From: Roseovarius albus
GTDB taxonomy: Bacteria; Pseudomonadota; Alphaproteobacteria; Rhodobacterales; Rhodobacteraceae
NCBI RefSeq assembly: GCF_900172335.1
Contig: NZ_FWFX01000005.1
Span: 124,001 to 188,000, forward strand
Length of the DNA stretch: 64,000 nt
Direction of reading: 5' to 3'
Shown: piece after piece, positions 1 to 8,582 of the stretch
How the letters are laid out: every line of letters starts with the position of its first letter
How positions within the stretch are numbered: position 1 is the first letter of the stretch
Translations under genes and position numbers: made by a program
Notes under the pieces: model-generated
The model's input: only the letters and a program-made list of their open reading frames with translations
What the model was told of the DNA's origin: nothing
The model's database searches: none

Positions 1-309
1 ACGGTCTGACACTTCGATAAATTCCAACCGATCCGCGCGTACCAACGGATGAACAATCTCTTCGATTTGCTTCAGCGCTGTTTCATCAGATGAAATGATC
101 TGCTTCAGTTTTGCACGAGAGACAGCATTGTCTTCAATCGCTTCTGGGAAAACCTTCCGTATTCCCTCAACCGCCAGCCCGCCTGTTGAATATAACCGAT
201 GAACCGCAGCGTCGGCATCCCAGGTATCGCACCCTTCGTCCGCGAATAATTGGGCTGTGGTTGATTTGCCCATGCCGATAGATCCGGTCAGGCCCAGACG
301 GAACGTCAT
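1..309 (-). CDS. coaE: Dephospho-CoA kinase, 3' part cut by window edge
   Basis: CoaE phosphorylates dephospho-CoA at the ribose 3'-OH, the last step of coenzyme A synthesis, in the cytoplasm. Reading the minus strand from 309 gives [20 protein letters not shown] at the N terminus, with the P-loop GSIGMGKST at residues 9-17, followed by a [10 protein letters not shown] segment typical of the family. About 103 codons are present; the remaining half lies beyond base 1. Its ATG overlaps the aroE stop by 4 nt (ATGA), so it is the third gene of a maf-aroE-coaE operon reading away from the putative origin. Confidence 0.95.
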   Translation of the reverse strand, partial: MTFRLGLTGSIGMGKSTTAQLFADEGCDTWDADAAVHRLYSTGGLAVEGIRKVFPEAIEDNAVSRAKLKQIISSDETALKQIEEIVHPLVRADRLEFIEVSDR

Positions 310-1139
310 GCCAGGGCTGCCTGACGGGTTGCCTCATCCACAGCGGGTCGCGTACCAAACCACCGCTCAAACCCTGGCACAGCTTGATGCAGCAACATTC
401 CCAATCCATCGACTGTTATGCACCCAGCCTCTTCCGCCTTTGCCAAAAGCTCCGTTTTCAGGGGAGCATAAACAATATCTGTTACGAGCGTAGAGGTCTG
501 CAAGCCTTTCAACGACAACGTCAAAGGGGCTTTGCCTGTCATTCCCAATGCCGTGGTGTTCACCAATGTTGCGGCATCTGAAACAGTGGTATCTGCGGTA
601 TCCCACGCAACGGATTTGAGGCGCGGTCCAAATTCCTGACAAAGTGTTTCCGCACGCTCTGCAGTCCGGTTTGACAACAAAATTTCAGGCACACCAGCAT
701 CCAACAAAGCAACAATAATGGCCCGAGCAGCACCACCAGCTCCAAGAACGAGAGCCGGACCTGCGCTTGGATTCCACTTTGGCGCTGACTGGCGAAGATT
801 TTGCACAAATCCGTAGCCATCCGTATTATCGGCATGGATTTTACCATCGCCGCCAAACACAAGCGTATTGGCAGCGCCAATCTTTGCCGCGTGATCCGAG
901 ACAACATCGGCAATTTCCAACGCCTGCTCTTTATGCGGGATCGTCACATTCGCGCCAACATATCCAAGCTTGGGCATAGTCCGCAGTGCATCGCTTAGAT
1001 CTTCAGGTTTAACGTGAAGCGGAACATAGTGGCCCTTCAATCCAAGGGTTTTTAACCAATGCCCATGTATCTGAGGAGATTTTGAGTGAGCAATCGGACA
1101 GCCGATCACACCTGCCAGTGGAATTTTGCTCTCTTTCAT
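306..1139 (-). CDS. aroE: Shikimate dehydrogenase
   Basis: AroE reduces 3-dehydroshikimate to shikimate with NADPH in the chorismate pathway. The 277-residue protein has the usual length. The substrate-binding start [16 protein letters not shown] is near residue 10, the catalytic lysine is in NVTIPHKEQ (about 64-72), the aspartate motif ANTDGYGF is near 103, and the NADP-binding loop is [11 protein letters not shown] near 130. It overlaps maf upstream and coaE downstream by 4 nt each, so the three are probably co-transcribed and translationally coupled. Confidence 0.96.
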   Translation of the reverse strand: MKESKIPLAGVIGCPIAHSKSPQIHGHWLKTLGLKGHYVPLHVKPEDLSDALRTMPKLGYVGANVTIPHKEQALEIADVVSDHAAKIGAANTLVFGGDGKIHADNTDGYGFVQNLRQSAPKWNPSAGPALVLGAGGAARAIIVALLDAGVPEILLSNRTAERAETLCQEFGPRLKSVAWDTADTTVSDAATLVNTTALGMTGKAPLTLSLKGLQTSTLVTDIVYAPLKTELLAKAEEAGCITVDGLGMLLHQAVPGFERWFGTRPAVDEATRQAALA

Positions 1140-1735
1140 ATGTCCAGATCTCCGCGATCAATCAGATAGGTCATGATCTCCAATAGAGGTAAACCCAGGA
1201 CATGGAAATAATCACCTTCGATTTGCGCGAACAATCGACTACCTTCTTCCTCGAGCTTGTAGCCCCCCACACAATACTGCGCGCTTTTCCAATTTCGCTC
1301 GACGTATTGGTCAATATATCGATCAGAAAGAGTGCGCATGGTGAGTTTTACAGAGCCAACATGACGCCATTTCGGTTCCGTATTTTCATAGATCACGACC
1401 GCCGACAAAAGCTCATGAGGCTTTCCTCTCAGCACCTTCAACTGCTCTTTCATTTCGTTTTTGTTGTCTGGTTTGGAAAATAGTTGATTTTCAAAACAGA
1501 GCACCTGATCACATCCCAAGACCAATGAGCCGGGATACTTCGAACTGATCTTCCGGGCTTTATGTTCCGCCAAAGCATCGGCAATGTCGCGTGGCGTTGC
1601 ACCGTCGCTCAACAGCGATCTCTTTATTGTAGCTTCATCAACGCGGGCAAGGATCACATCGAATGCGATGCCCGCATTTTTCAGCAGTGATTGCCGTATC
1701 TGCGATGAAGACGCCAGAATTATACTTGGGGACAT
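1136..1735 (-). CDS. maf: Maf-family nucleoside-triphosphate pyrophosphatase
   Basis: Maf proteins hydrolyse non-canonical or house-cleaning nucleoside triphosphates to monophosphates. The 199-residue protein starts with IILASSSQIRQSLL, matching the family signature ASxSxxR, and has the conserved VDE of the substrate pocket at residues 32-34 (ARVDEATIK) and the LGCDQVL segment near 93. It is the first gene of the leftward maf-aroE-coaE operon; its start codon borders the AT-rich candidate origin. In Caulobacter a DUF299 gene (RP001) sits between the origin and maf; none is seen here. Confidence 0.93.
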   Translation of the reverse strand: MSPSIILASSSQIRQSLLKNAGIAFDVILARVDEATIKRSLLSDGATPRDIADALAEHKARKISSKYPGSLVLGCDQVLCFENQLFSKPDNKNEMKEQLKVLRGKPHELLSAVVIYENTEPKWRHVGSVKLTMRTLSDRYIDQYVERNWKSAQYCVGGYKLEEEGSRLFAQIEGDYFHVLGLPLLEIMTYLIDRGDLDI

Positions 1736-1854
1736 GTGGATACCTGTTGAATAATTTCTGGATCAGTATTGATAAATTTATCGGTTTTCCAACGGCAAGC
1801 GGATTTCATGGAAAACTTGATAAGCTGTTAAAATGTTCAGCCAGTTTTTACGTG

Positions 1855-1863
1855 TGTGGAAAA
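1855..1863 (-). promoter_or_regulatory. DnaA box fitting the relaxed consensus
   Basis: TGTGGAAAA (complement TTTTCCACA) fits the relaxed consensus TTWTNCACA. It sits about 165 bp to the left of the perfect box in the same gene-free gap. Confidence 0.6.
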
Positions 1864-2021
1864 GGATATTTTAGGGCTTATAGTAAGACAGCGGAAGTGG
1901 AATTCGACGATGCTTATCCCCGGATTCTCTGCAGTAAGATAAAATTTAATATTTTGGAAAATATACATTATTTTCATTTACCCTTCGATTCCTCCCTCAA
2001 GTTATCAACACGTTTCTCATT

Positions 2022-2030
2022 TGTGGATAA
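2022..2030 (-). promoter_or_regulatory. Perfect DnaA box
   Basis: TGTGGATAA on the plus strand is the exact complement of the consensus DnaA box TTATCCACA. It lies between two one-mismatch boxes (2002-2010 and 2047-2055), giving a local cluster of three within about 55 bp, close to the AT-rich stretch before hemJ. Confidence 0.8.
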
Positions 2031-2141
2031 TAGTTCTTAAAACATTTGATCCACAGAAATTTCTTACCCTACAAAAATCATCAACTCTTTCTCTTTTAAT
2101 ATTTTATTATATGTGTCGTGAACCAAACTCAGGGATAACCC

Positions 2142-2591
2142 ATGATCGACTTTCTCAGCATTGCTTATCCTTGGATCAAGTCCCTTCACATTATGTCAGT
2201 GATCGCCTGGATGGCTGGCCTGTTCTATTTGCCCAGACTGTTTGTTTATCATGTAGAAAAATCAGAGGCTGGTGATGTGCAGGACCAAATATTTCAAGAA
2301 ATGGAATACAAGCTTTTGCGCGTGATTATGAATCCAGCCATGATTTCAACCTGGGTTTTTGGATTAGCTATGGTGTTCACGCCGGGAATTGTCGATTGGT
2401 CAGCCGTGTGGCCTTTTACAAAAATGGCGGCAGTTCTGTCGATGACATGGTATCACCACTGGTTGGCGAAACGTCGGAAAGACTTCATTAATGGTCAGAA
2501 TACCGTCACGGGTCGTCAGTATCGAATGATGAATGAGCTCCCGACTATTCTGATGGTAGTTATTGTTCTGTCTGTCGTGGTCCGGTTCTAG
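2142..2591 (+). CDS. hemJ: Protoporphyrinogen IX oxidase HemJ
   Basis: HemJ oxidises protoporphyrinogen IX to protoporphyrin IX in haem synthesis and is an integral membrane, haem-binding protein of the UPF0093/CopD-like family. The 149-residue product shows several hydrophobic helices, a conserved histidine in WIKSLHIMSVIAWMAGLFYLPR (about residues 11-32), and the K(M)xxVLxMTWYHHWLAKRRKDF block near 92-112. An AGGGA ribosome-binding site lies 8 nt before the ATG. It is the first gene rightward of the candidate origin and is followed 121 bp later by rho. Confidence 0.93.
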   Translation: MIDFLSIAYPWIKSLHIMSVIAWMAGLFYLPRLFVYHVEKSEAGDVQDQIFQEMEYKLLRVIMNPAMISTWVFGLAMVFTPGIVDWSAVWPFTKMAAVLSMTWYHHWLAKRRKDFINGQNTVTGRQYRMMNELPTILMVVIVLSVVVRF

Positions 2592-2712
2592 GAGGAATTG
2601 ACTCCAGTGCTGTGGCACCTTAAATAGCCTCTTAAACCCGTCCGGGTTGGTATTTCTCCGAAACACACATCGAATTGCTGCTCATGCGGTGAATTCCATA
2701 GGTATATCTCAT

Positions 2713-3984
2713 ATGTGCAGTCAGCGCCTGAACCTTTCTGAACTCAAGGCACAAAGTGCTAAAACCCTTCTGGCTATGGCGGAAGAGTTGGAAATCGAAA
2801 ACGCTTCAACTATGCGCAAGGGCGAGATGATGTTCTCGATCCTAAAAGAACGAGCTGACGAAGGTTGGACTGTTTTTGGAGATGGTGTTCTTGAAGTTCT
2901 GCAGGACGGATTTGGATTTCTGCGCTCGCCAGAAGCAAACTATTTGCCTGGACCGGATGATATTTACGTCTCTCCTGAGATGATCCGTAAATATTCTCTG
3001 CGAACAGGTGACACCATCGAAGGTGAAATCAAGCAACCAGACGATAATGAACGGTATTTTGCAATTACATCGGTCAGTCAAATCAATTTTGAAGAGCCTG
3101 AAAAAGCCCGCCATAAGATTGCTTTTGATAACCTGACGCCGCTTTATCCTGATGAACGCCTGAAGATGGAGATCGAAGATCCTACCATCAAGGATAAATC
3201 GGCCCGTGTGATCGATCTTGTCTCTCCAATAGGTAAAGGTCAGCGGTCCTTGATTGTTGCGCCTCCACGGACCGGTAAAACGGTTATCCTGCAAAATATC
3301 GCTGCTAGCATCGAAAAGAACCACCCTGAGTGCTATCTCATCGTTCTGCTGATTGACGAGCGCCCGGAAGAGGTGACCGACATGCAGCGCAGTGTGAAGG
3401 GTGAGGTGATCAGCTCGACCTTTGACGAACCGGCCACGCGTCACGTTGCCGTATCTGAAATGGTGATCGAAAAAGCAAAACGTCTTGTCGAACATAAACG
3501 AGATGTTGTTATTCTTCTCGACTCTATCACAAGACTTGGTAGGGCGTTCAACACGGTGGTTCCATCCTCGGGTAAGGTTCTGACCGGTGGTGTGGATGCC
3601 AACGCGCTTCAGCGCCCAAAACGTTTCTTTGGTGCAGCCCGAAATATCGAAGAGGGTGGATCATTGACCATCATTTCGACCGCTCTGATCGATACAGGCA
3701 GCAGAATGGACGAAGTTATCTTTGAAGAATTCAAAGGCACAGGTAACAGCGAGATTGTTCTGGATCGCAAGATTGCCGATAAGCGTGTCTTCCCAGCGAT
3801 TGATATTCTAAAGTCCGGTACCCGGAAAGAAGATCTGTTGGTTGATAAGATTGATCTGCAGAAAACCTTTGTTCTGCGCCGGATCCTCAACCCAATGGGG
3901 ACAACCGATGCGATCGAGTTCCTTCTGTCCAAACTGAAGCAGACCAAATCAAACACGGAATTCTTCGATTCGATGAACACCTAA
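2713..3984 (+). CDS. rho: Transcription termination factor Rho
   Basis: Rho is a hexameric RNA-dependent ATPase that terminates transcription. From the ATG at 2713 (protein begins [19 protein letters not shown]) the product is 423 residues, normal for alphaproteobacteria. It has the Rho N-terminal domain, the RNA-binding cold-shock-like domain ([18 protein letters not shown]), Walker A as PPRTGKT, and Walker B as [17 protein letters not shown] longer reading from a TTG at 2647 adds 22 unrelated residues and was rejected. The upstream gap contains a short hairpin (AACCCG-TC-CGGGTT, 2635-2648) of unknown role. mnmE follows after 22 bp. Confidence 0.96.
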   Translation: MCSQRLNLSELKAQSAKTLLAMAEELEIENASTMRKGEMMFSILKERADEGWTVFGDGVLEVLQDGFGFLRSPEANYLPGPDDIYVSPEMIRKYSLRTGDTIEGEIKQPDDNERYFAITSVSQINFEEPEKARHKIAFDNLTPLYPDERLKMEIEDPTIKDKSARVIDLVSPIGKGQRSLIVAPPRTGKTVILQNIAASIEKNHPECYLIVLLIDERPEEVTDMQRSVKGEVISSTFDEPATRHVAVSEMVIEKAKRLVEHKRDVVILLDSITRLGRAFNTVVPSSGKVLTGGVDANALQRPKRFFGAARNIEEGGSLTIISTALIDTGSRMDEVIFEEFKGTGNSEIVLDRKIADKRVFPAIDILKSGTRKEDLLVDKIDLQKTFVLRRILNPMGTTDAIEFLLSKLKQTKSNTEFFDSMNT

Positions 3985-4006
3985 TCAGGCTTTGAAAGGG
4001 TGAAAC

Positions 4007-5293
4007 ATGGAAACCGTATTCGCCCTCTCATCGGCTGAGGGTAAAGCAGGCGTTGCTATTGTCAGGGTATCAGGGCCAAGGGCCTTTGATGCGGCACAGG
4101 CATTGTGCGGTGATTTACCAAAGGTACGCAAGGCATCTGTCAGGGTTTTGACAGATCCTGATGGTGTGCTTCTGGATGAAGCACTTTTGATATTGTTTGA
4201 TAAAAATCAAAGCTTTACTGGAGATCAGACCGTAGAATTCCACCTTCATGGTAGCCCTGCAATCGTGACCTCTGTTTTAAATGCTTTGTCTTCCATTGAA
4301 GGATTATCGCCTGCAAACCCGGGAGATTTTACCCGTCGAGCGTTGGAAAATGGGCGCATTGATCTGTCTCAGGTCGAAGGTTTGGCCGATCTAATTGATT
4401 CTGAAACAGAAGCGCAACGCCGTCAGGCCATTCGCATCTTTAAAGGAGAGTTTGCTGAGAAAACAGAGGGCTGGCGGAAGAAGCTTATTCGAGCAGCGGC
4501 GTTGATTGAGGCGACGATTGATTTTGCAGATGAAGAGGTTCCAACCGATGTCTCGCCCGAGGTGAATGGTTTGTTGGATCATGTTATGTGTGAGATCCAA
4601 CAAGAGATTGCAGGGGTCAAATCAGCAGAGAGGATCCGGCTGGGTTTTGAAGTTGCAATTGTTGGCGCGCCGAACGTGGGTAAGTCCACCCTTCTGAATA
4701 AGATCGCCGGGCGAGAAGCCGCTATTACTTCGGAGTACGCTGGTACAACCCGGGATGTCATCGAAGTGCGTATGGACCTATATGGCTTGCCTGTAACCTT
4801 TCTGGACACTGCTGGATTGAGAGATACCGATGATTTTGTCGAATCCATCGGTATTGATCGAGCGAAAGAGCGGGCCAGGGCTGCGGATCTGTGTGTGTTT
4901 CTGCAAGATAAAGAACACCCGCTTGAATTTGAACCATGCGAAGACGATATTGTTTTGACTGCAAAAGCTGATACGCAAGAGAAGGAAGTTAACGCGGTTT
5001 CTGGAAAGACGGGGTTCGGTGTTTCAGAGTTGCTGGAGCGTATTTCATCAATTTTGCGTTCCAGGTCTTCCAATGCGGGGCTTGCGACGCGAATAAGACA
5101 TCAGGAAGCGATGAATAAAGGCCTGGAGTCGCTTAGTGCCGCGCAGTCCTATGTGAGCGGTGGTGAAGATGTCGCCGAGTTTGCAGCAGAAGAGATCCGA
5201 GCGGCTGTTCGTTCTCTTGATTCTCTGGTAGGCAGAATTGGTGTTGAGAATCTTCTTGACGAGATCTTCGCAAGCTTTTGCCTGGGCAAGTAA
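4007..5293 (+). CDS. mnmE: tRNA modification GTPase MnmE
   Basis: MnmE (TrmE) works with MnmG to make the 5-carboxymethylaminomethyl modification of wobble uridine-34 in several tRNAs. The 428-residue protein has the N-terminal folate-binding domain (METVFALSSAEGKAGVAIVR), an internal GTPase domain with G1 GAPNVGKST at about 223-231, G2 TTRD, and G3 DTAG, and the C-terminal FCLGK that carries the conserved cysteine. Its partner mnmG begins a few bases downstream, as in many alphaproteobacteria. Confidence 0.96.
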   Translation: METVFALSSAEGKAGVAIVRVSGPRAFDAAQALCGDLPKVRKASVRVLTDPDGVLLDEALLILFDKNQSFTGDQTVEFHLHGSPAIVTSVLNALSSIEGLSPANPGDFTRRALENGRIDLSQVEGLADLIDSETEAQRRQAIRIFKGEFAEKTEGWRKKLIRAAALIEATIDFADEEVPTDVSPEVNGLLDHVMCEIQQEIAGVKSAERIRLGFEVAIVGAPNVGKSTLLNKIAGREAAITSEYAGTTRDVIEVRMDLYGLPVTFLDTAGLRDTDDFVESIGIDRAKERARAADLCVFLQDKEHPLEFEPCEDDIVLTAKADTQEKEVNAVSGKTGFGVSELLERISSILRSRSSNAGLATRIRHQEAMNKGLESLSAAQSYVSGGEDVAEFAAEEIRAAVRSLDSLVGRIGVENLLDEIFASFCLGK

Positions 5294-5297
5294 GGAG

Positions 5298-5313
5298 TGT
5301 TTCACGTGAAACA
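5298..5313. promoter_or_regulatory. parS: parS centromere site 1, over the mnmG start codon
   Basis: TGTTTCACGTGAAACA is a perfect 16-bp palindrome identical to the ParB-binding parS consensus shared by most bacteria. It lies about 3.3 kb from the parB gene and 3.2 kb from the candidate origin. Its central CACGTG supplies the GTG (5306-5308) that is the best-placed start codon of mnmG; the AAGGAG ribosome-binding site ends at the left edge of the palindrome. Confidence 0.97.
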
Positions 5314-7168
5314 TTTTGATGTGATTGTAATTGGTGGCGGACACGCCGGCACCGAAGCGGCACACGCCTCTGCTCGGATGGGTGTGAAAACCGCACTTGT
5401 GACTCTGACGTTCGATTCCATTGGTGTTATGTCCTGTAACCCTGCAATTGGCGGCTTGGGTAAGGGGCATTTAGTACGTGAGATTGATGCGTTTGACGGA
5501 GTAATGGGTAGAGTTGCCGATAAGGCTGGCATCCAGTTTAGGCTTTTAAATCGTCGAAAGGGGCCAGCGGTTCAGGGGCCAAGGGCACAGTCAGACCGTA
5601 AGATTTACCGCGAAGCTATGCAGTTTGAGATAGCCCAACAAAAAAAATTGGAAGTTCTCGAAGGTGAAGCGACGGATCTTCTGGTAAAAAGTGGAAAAGT
5701 TTACGGTATTAAGCTGGATGATGAGCATGAAGTTCTGGCGGATGCTGTTGTATTAACAACTGGAACATTTTTGCGGGGCGTTGTTCATATAGGGGATACT
5801 TCTTACCCTGGCGGCCGAATGGGGGATAAACCGTCTGTTCGCTTGGCGGAGCGCATGGATGAATTTGGAATAGATTTTGGACGTTTGAAAACTGGCACAC
5901 CGCCGCGTCTGGATGGAGCGACGATTAAATGGGACGAGTTGGAATGCCAGCCTGGTGATGATGATCCGACCTTCTTCTCATTTTTCACTAAAGCAGCAGA
6001 AGCGAAGCAAATCTCTTGCGGAATAACGCATACGAATGAAAAGACTCATGAGATCGTCCGGGAGAATCTGGAACGTTCTGCGATGTATGGTGGTCACATT
6101 GACGGTGTTGGCCCGCGTTACTGTCCATCAATTGAAGATAAGATTGTTAGATTTGCAGATAAAACATCTCATCAGATCTTTCTTGAACCAGAAAGCCTGT
6201 CTGATTCCGTGATATATCCTAACGGAATTTCAACCTCGTTGCCCGTTGAGGTTCAGAATGATTATGTTCATTCAATAAAGGGATTAGAAGAAACAACAAT
6301 TTTGCAGCCGGGATATGCGATCGAATATGACTATGTTGATCCACGCTCGCTCTCGCTCTCGCTTGAACTCAAAGGTGTCGAGAATCTATATCTAGCGGGT
6401 CAAATAAATGGAACCACAGGATATGAAGAGGCAGGGGCGCAAGGTCTGGTGGCGGGTTTAAATGCGGCTCTGAAATCTCAAGGGAAAGACCCTTGCACCT
6501 TTAGTCGATCTGAAAGCTATATTGGTGTGATGATTGATGATTTGACAACCCGTGGCGTGGCTGAGCCATACCGAATGTTTACCTCGCGGGCGGAGTTTCG
6601 ATTGTCGTTGAGGGCAGATAACGCGGATCAAAGACTTACACCGCTGGCGATAGGGCTGGGCTGCGTAAGTGAAGAAAGAAAGGCGTTTTTTGGCGAGAAG
6701 AGTGAGCGTTTGAAATCTGGTATGGAGTTATTGGGTTCCAAACAATTTACACCAAAGCAGGCCAAAGAAGCTGGGTTAGATATAAATCAAGACGGCACGA
6801 AACGGACCGCGTTTAATCTGTTGGCGTTTCCGAATCTCAGCTTTGAAGACTTGCTTCCGCTGGATCCCGATCTTGAACAAGTTGATCAGGAAACGCGTGA
6901 TCAGCTATCCAAAGACGCACTTTATGCGAATTACATCAAGCGTCAGGCGCGAGACATGGAGTTGGTGAAAAAAGACGAACAGATTAGCATACCTGAGGAT
7001 TTTAATTTTTCCGCGATTAATGGACTGTCGAACGAATTGGTGCTGAAGCTAACAAATGCGAAGCCGGAAAACCTTGCAAAGGCGGCGCAAACTGACGGTA
7101 TGACGCCTGCCGGCCTTACCTTGATTCTGGGCGCATTGAAGCGTTGGGTCCGGGAAAAGTCGGCCTGA
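5306..7168 (+). CDS. mnmG: tRNA uridine-5-carboxymethylaminomethyl modification enzyme MnmG
   Basis: MnmG (GidA) is the FAD-dependent partner of MnmE in wobble-uridine modification. The FAD-binding motif [21 protein letters not shown] is at the N terminus; the conserved [14 protein letters not shown] and [10 protein letters not shown] segments are present. Two GTG codons are possible: 5297 (MFHVKHFDV) and 5306 (MKHFDV). AAGGAG at 5292-5297 abuts the first but lies 8 nt before the second, so 5306 is chosen, giving 620 residues. That codon is inside parS. The stop overlaps the rsmG start (TGATG). Confidence 0.95.
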   Translation: MKHFDVIVIGGGHAGTEAAHASARMGVKTALVTLTFDSIGVMSCNPAIGGLGKGHLVREIDAFDGVMGRVADKAGIQFRLLNRRKGPAVQGPRAQSDRKIYREAMQFEIAQQKKLEVLEGEATDLLVKSGKVYGIKLDDEHEVLADAVVLTTGTFLRGVVHIGDTSYPGGRMGDKPSVRLAERMDEFGIDFGRLKTGTPPRLDGATIKWDELECQPGDDDPTFFSFFTKAAEAKQISCGITHTNEKTHEIVRENLERSAMYGGHIDGVGPRYCPSIEDKIVRFADKTSHQIFLEPESLSDSVIYPNGISTSLPVEVQNDYVHSIKGLEETTILQPGYAIEYDYVDPRSLSLSLELKGVENLYLAGQINGTTGYEEAGAQGLVAGLNAALKSQGKDPCTFSRSESYIGVMIDDLTTRGVAEPYRMFTSRAEFRLSLRADNADQRLTPLAIGLGCVSEERKAFFGEKSERLKSGMELLGSKQFTPKQAKEAGLDINQDGTKRTAFNLLAFPNLSFEDLLPLDPDLEQVDQETRDQLSKDALYANYIKRQARDMELVKKDEQISIPEDFNFSAINGLSNELVLKLTNAKPENLAKAAQTDGMTPAGLTLILGALKRWVREKSA

Positions 7169-7776
7169 TGAATAGAGTTCAAGTAGATGTTTCACGTGAA
7201 ACAAAGCAGCGTTTGGATGTTTATCTTGAGCTCCTCAAAAAATGGAACTCAAAGATAAACCTCGTGTCGCCCAAGACAATAGATGATGCTTGGAATAGGC
7301 ATTTTGTAGACTCGTTTCAAATTCACCAAATTGCTGATTGTACCGGGAAGAAGTGGGTGGATGTCGGATCCGGTGCCGGGTTTCCTGGACTGGTTGCAGC
7401 TATCGCCGGGATGGATAGCGATAATCCTAATCAGATTACATTGATTGAAAGCGATATGCGTAAGTGTATGTTTTTAAGAACAGTTATTAGGGAAATTAAC
7501 GCACCGGTACAAGTTATCAATGATCGCATCGAAAAGGTTCCAGCTCTGAAAGCAGATGTCATATCAGCGCGGGCCCTTGCAGATCTTAATTCCTTGATTG
7601 GTTACGCTGCTCATCACTTGGATAAAGGTGGAATAGCTCTTTTTCCCAAGGGAAAAAATTGGCAAGCTGAGCTTGAAGAAGCAGAATCGAACTGGACCTT
7701 CGGGTACACCACATACGACAGTCAGACGGACTCCGGGTCTGTCATTATGAGTATCACAGGAATTCAACATGTCTGA
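7168..7776 (+). CDS. rsmG: 16S rRNA (guanine-527-N7) methyltransferase
   Basis: RsmG (GidB) methylates G527 of 16S rRNA using S-adenosylmethionine; its loss can give low-level streptomycin resistance. The 202-residue protein starts at 7168 as [20 protein letters not shown], with the SAM-binding loop VDVGSGAGFPG near 63-73. The residues VSRET are encoded by the second parS site. A 24-nt longer reading from 7144 was rejected because 7168 overlaps the mnmG stop in TGATG. It overlaps parA by 8 nt. Confidence 0.95.
   Translation: MNRVQVDVSRETKQRLDVYLELLKKWNSKINLVSPKTIDDAWNRHFVDSFQIHQIADCTGKKWVDVGSGAGFPGLVAAIAGMDSDNPNQITLIESDMRKCMFLRTVIREINAPVQVINDRIEKVPALKADVISARALADLNSLIGYAAHHLDKGGIALFPKGKNWQAELEEAESNWTFGYTTYDSQTDSGSVIMSITGIQHV
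7188..7203. promoter_or_regulatory. parS: parS centromere site 2, inside rsmG codons 7-12
   Basis: A second exact TGTTTCACGTGAAACA, 1.89 kb from the first. It is read in frame as (D)VSRET in RsmG, a different frame from the FHVKH reading of site 1 across the mnmG start. It lies about 0.6 kb upstream of parA. Confidence 0.97.
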
Positions 7777-8572
7777 TCCATTGCGTGTAGATGCCCCTAA
7801 GATCATCGCAGTCGCGAACCAAAAAGGTGGCGTAGGCAAAACCACCACTGCCATCAATCTCGCCGCTGCTTTGGCAGAGCAGGGATGTCAGGTACTAATT
7901 GTTGATCTTGATCCTCAGGGAAATGCGTCTACGGGTTTGGGCATAGAAAGGGCGGATCGTGATGTCACGACATATGATCTGCTTGTGGATGACGCGCCCC
8001 TCGAAGAAGCAATCCAAAGCTTGGATATTCAGAACCTGCGGATTATCCCAGCCAATGTTGATCTGAGCTCTGCAGATATTGAATTGATTTCAAATGAAAA
8101 AAGAAGTTTTCTCCTGCATGATGCCTTACGCCAGCCTGCAATCGATGCGTACGACTTTGATTATGTCCTGATCGATTGTCCGCCGTCGCTAAATTTGCTA
8201 ACGGTGAATGCAATGGTTGCGGCTCATTCTGTATTGGTTCCGCTACAAAGTGAGTTTTTTGCGCTAGAAGGCCTATCGCAGTTAATGCTCAGTATTCGTG
8301 AAGTACGACAAACCGCCAACACAAACCTCAGGATCGAGGGAATTGTGCTTACAATGTTCGATTCGCGAAACAATTTGTCAAACCAGGTCGAACAGGATGC
8401 GCGCGATAACCTAGGGGATCTGGTATTTAAAACTTGCGTACCCAGAAATGTCAGGGTGAGTGAGGCACCTTCTTTTGCTCTGCCTGTTTTGGAGTACGAT
8501 CCCATGTCCAAAGGGGCACAGGCTTATCGGGCATTGGCGAAAGAATTGATGTCAAATCAGGTTGCGAAATAG
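7769..8572 (+). CDS. parA: Chromosome partitioning ATPase ParA (Soj family)
   Basis: ParA is the Walker-type ATPase that binds DNA non-specifically and moves ParB-parS complexes during chromosome segregation. The 267-residue protein carries the deviant Walker A motif KGGVGKTTTAINLA near residue 19, VDLDPQGNAS (Walker A'), and VLIDCPPSL (Walker B). AGGA lies 7 nt before the ATG, and the gene overlaps rsmG by 8 nt. parB follows after 10 bp. Confidence 0.97.
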   Translation: MSDPLRVDAPKIIAVANQKGGVGKTTTAINLAAALAEQGCQVLIVDLDPQGNASTGLGIERADRDVTTYDLLVDDAPLEEAIQSLDIQNLRIIPANVDLSSADIELISNEKRSFLLHDALRQPAIDAYDFDYVLIDCPPSLNLLTVNAMVAAHSVLVPLQSEFFALEGLSQLMLSIREVRQTANTNLRIEGIVLTMFDSRNNLSNQVEQDARDNLGDLVFKTCVPRNVRVSEAPSFALPVLEYDPMSKGAQAYRALAKELMSNQVAK

Positions 8573-8582
8573 GGGACATAAC

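Larger units (their letters stand above)
1736..2141. other. oriC: Candidate chromosomal replication origin (oriC)
   Basis: This 406-bp gap holds no convincing gene. It contains one perfect DnaA box (TGTGGATAA, 2022-2030, complement TTATCCACA), one fitting the relaxed consensus TTWTNCACA on the complement (TGTGGAAAA, 1855-1863), and three one-mismatch boxes (TGTGGATAC 1735-1743, TTATCAACA 2002-2010, TGATCCACA 2047-2055). Strongly AT-rich tracts lie at about 1937-1980 and 2085-2112. Two GANTC sites (1923-1927 and 1987-1991) could be CcrM methylation targets. The flanking operons diverge, and parS/parAB lie 3-6 kb to the right. In Caulobacter the origin lies in the same gene neighbourhood (between hemE and RP001, near rho-parAB). 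The origin call is inferred from these signals; GC skew was not computed. Confidence 0.8.

Noticed and set aside
1741-2040. Open frame of about 125 codons crossing the candidate origin
   Set aside because: It begins inside maf on the opposite strand, has no ribosome-binding site, and its residues reflect AT-rich DNA with DnaA boxes rather than a protein family.
2842-3495. 217-codon open frame antisense to rho
   Set aside because: Rho on the plus strand is unambiguous; the antisense frame shows no family pattern.
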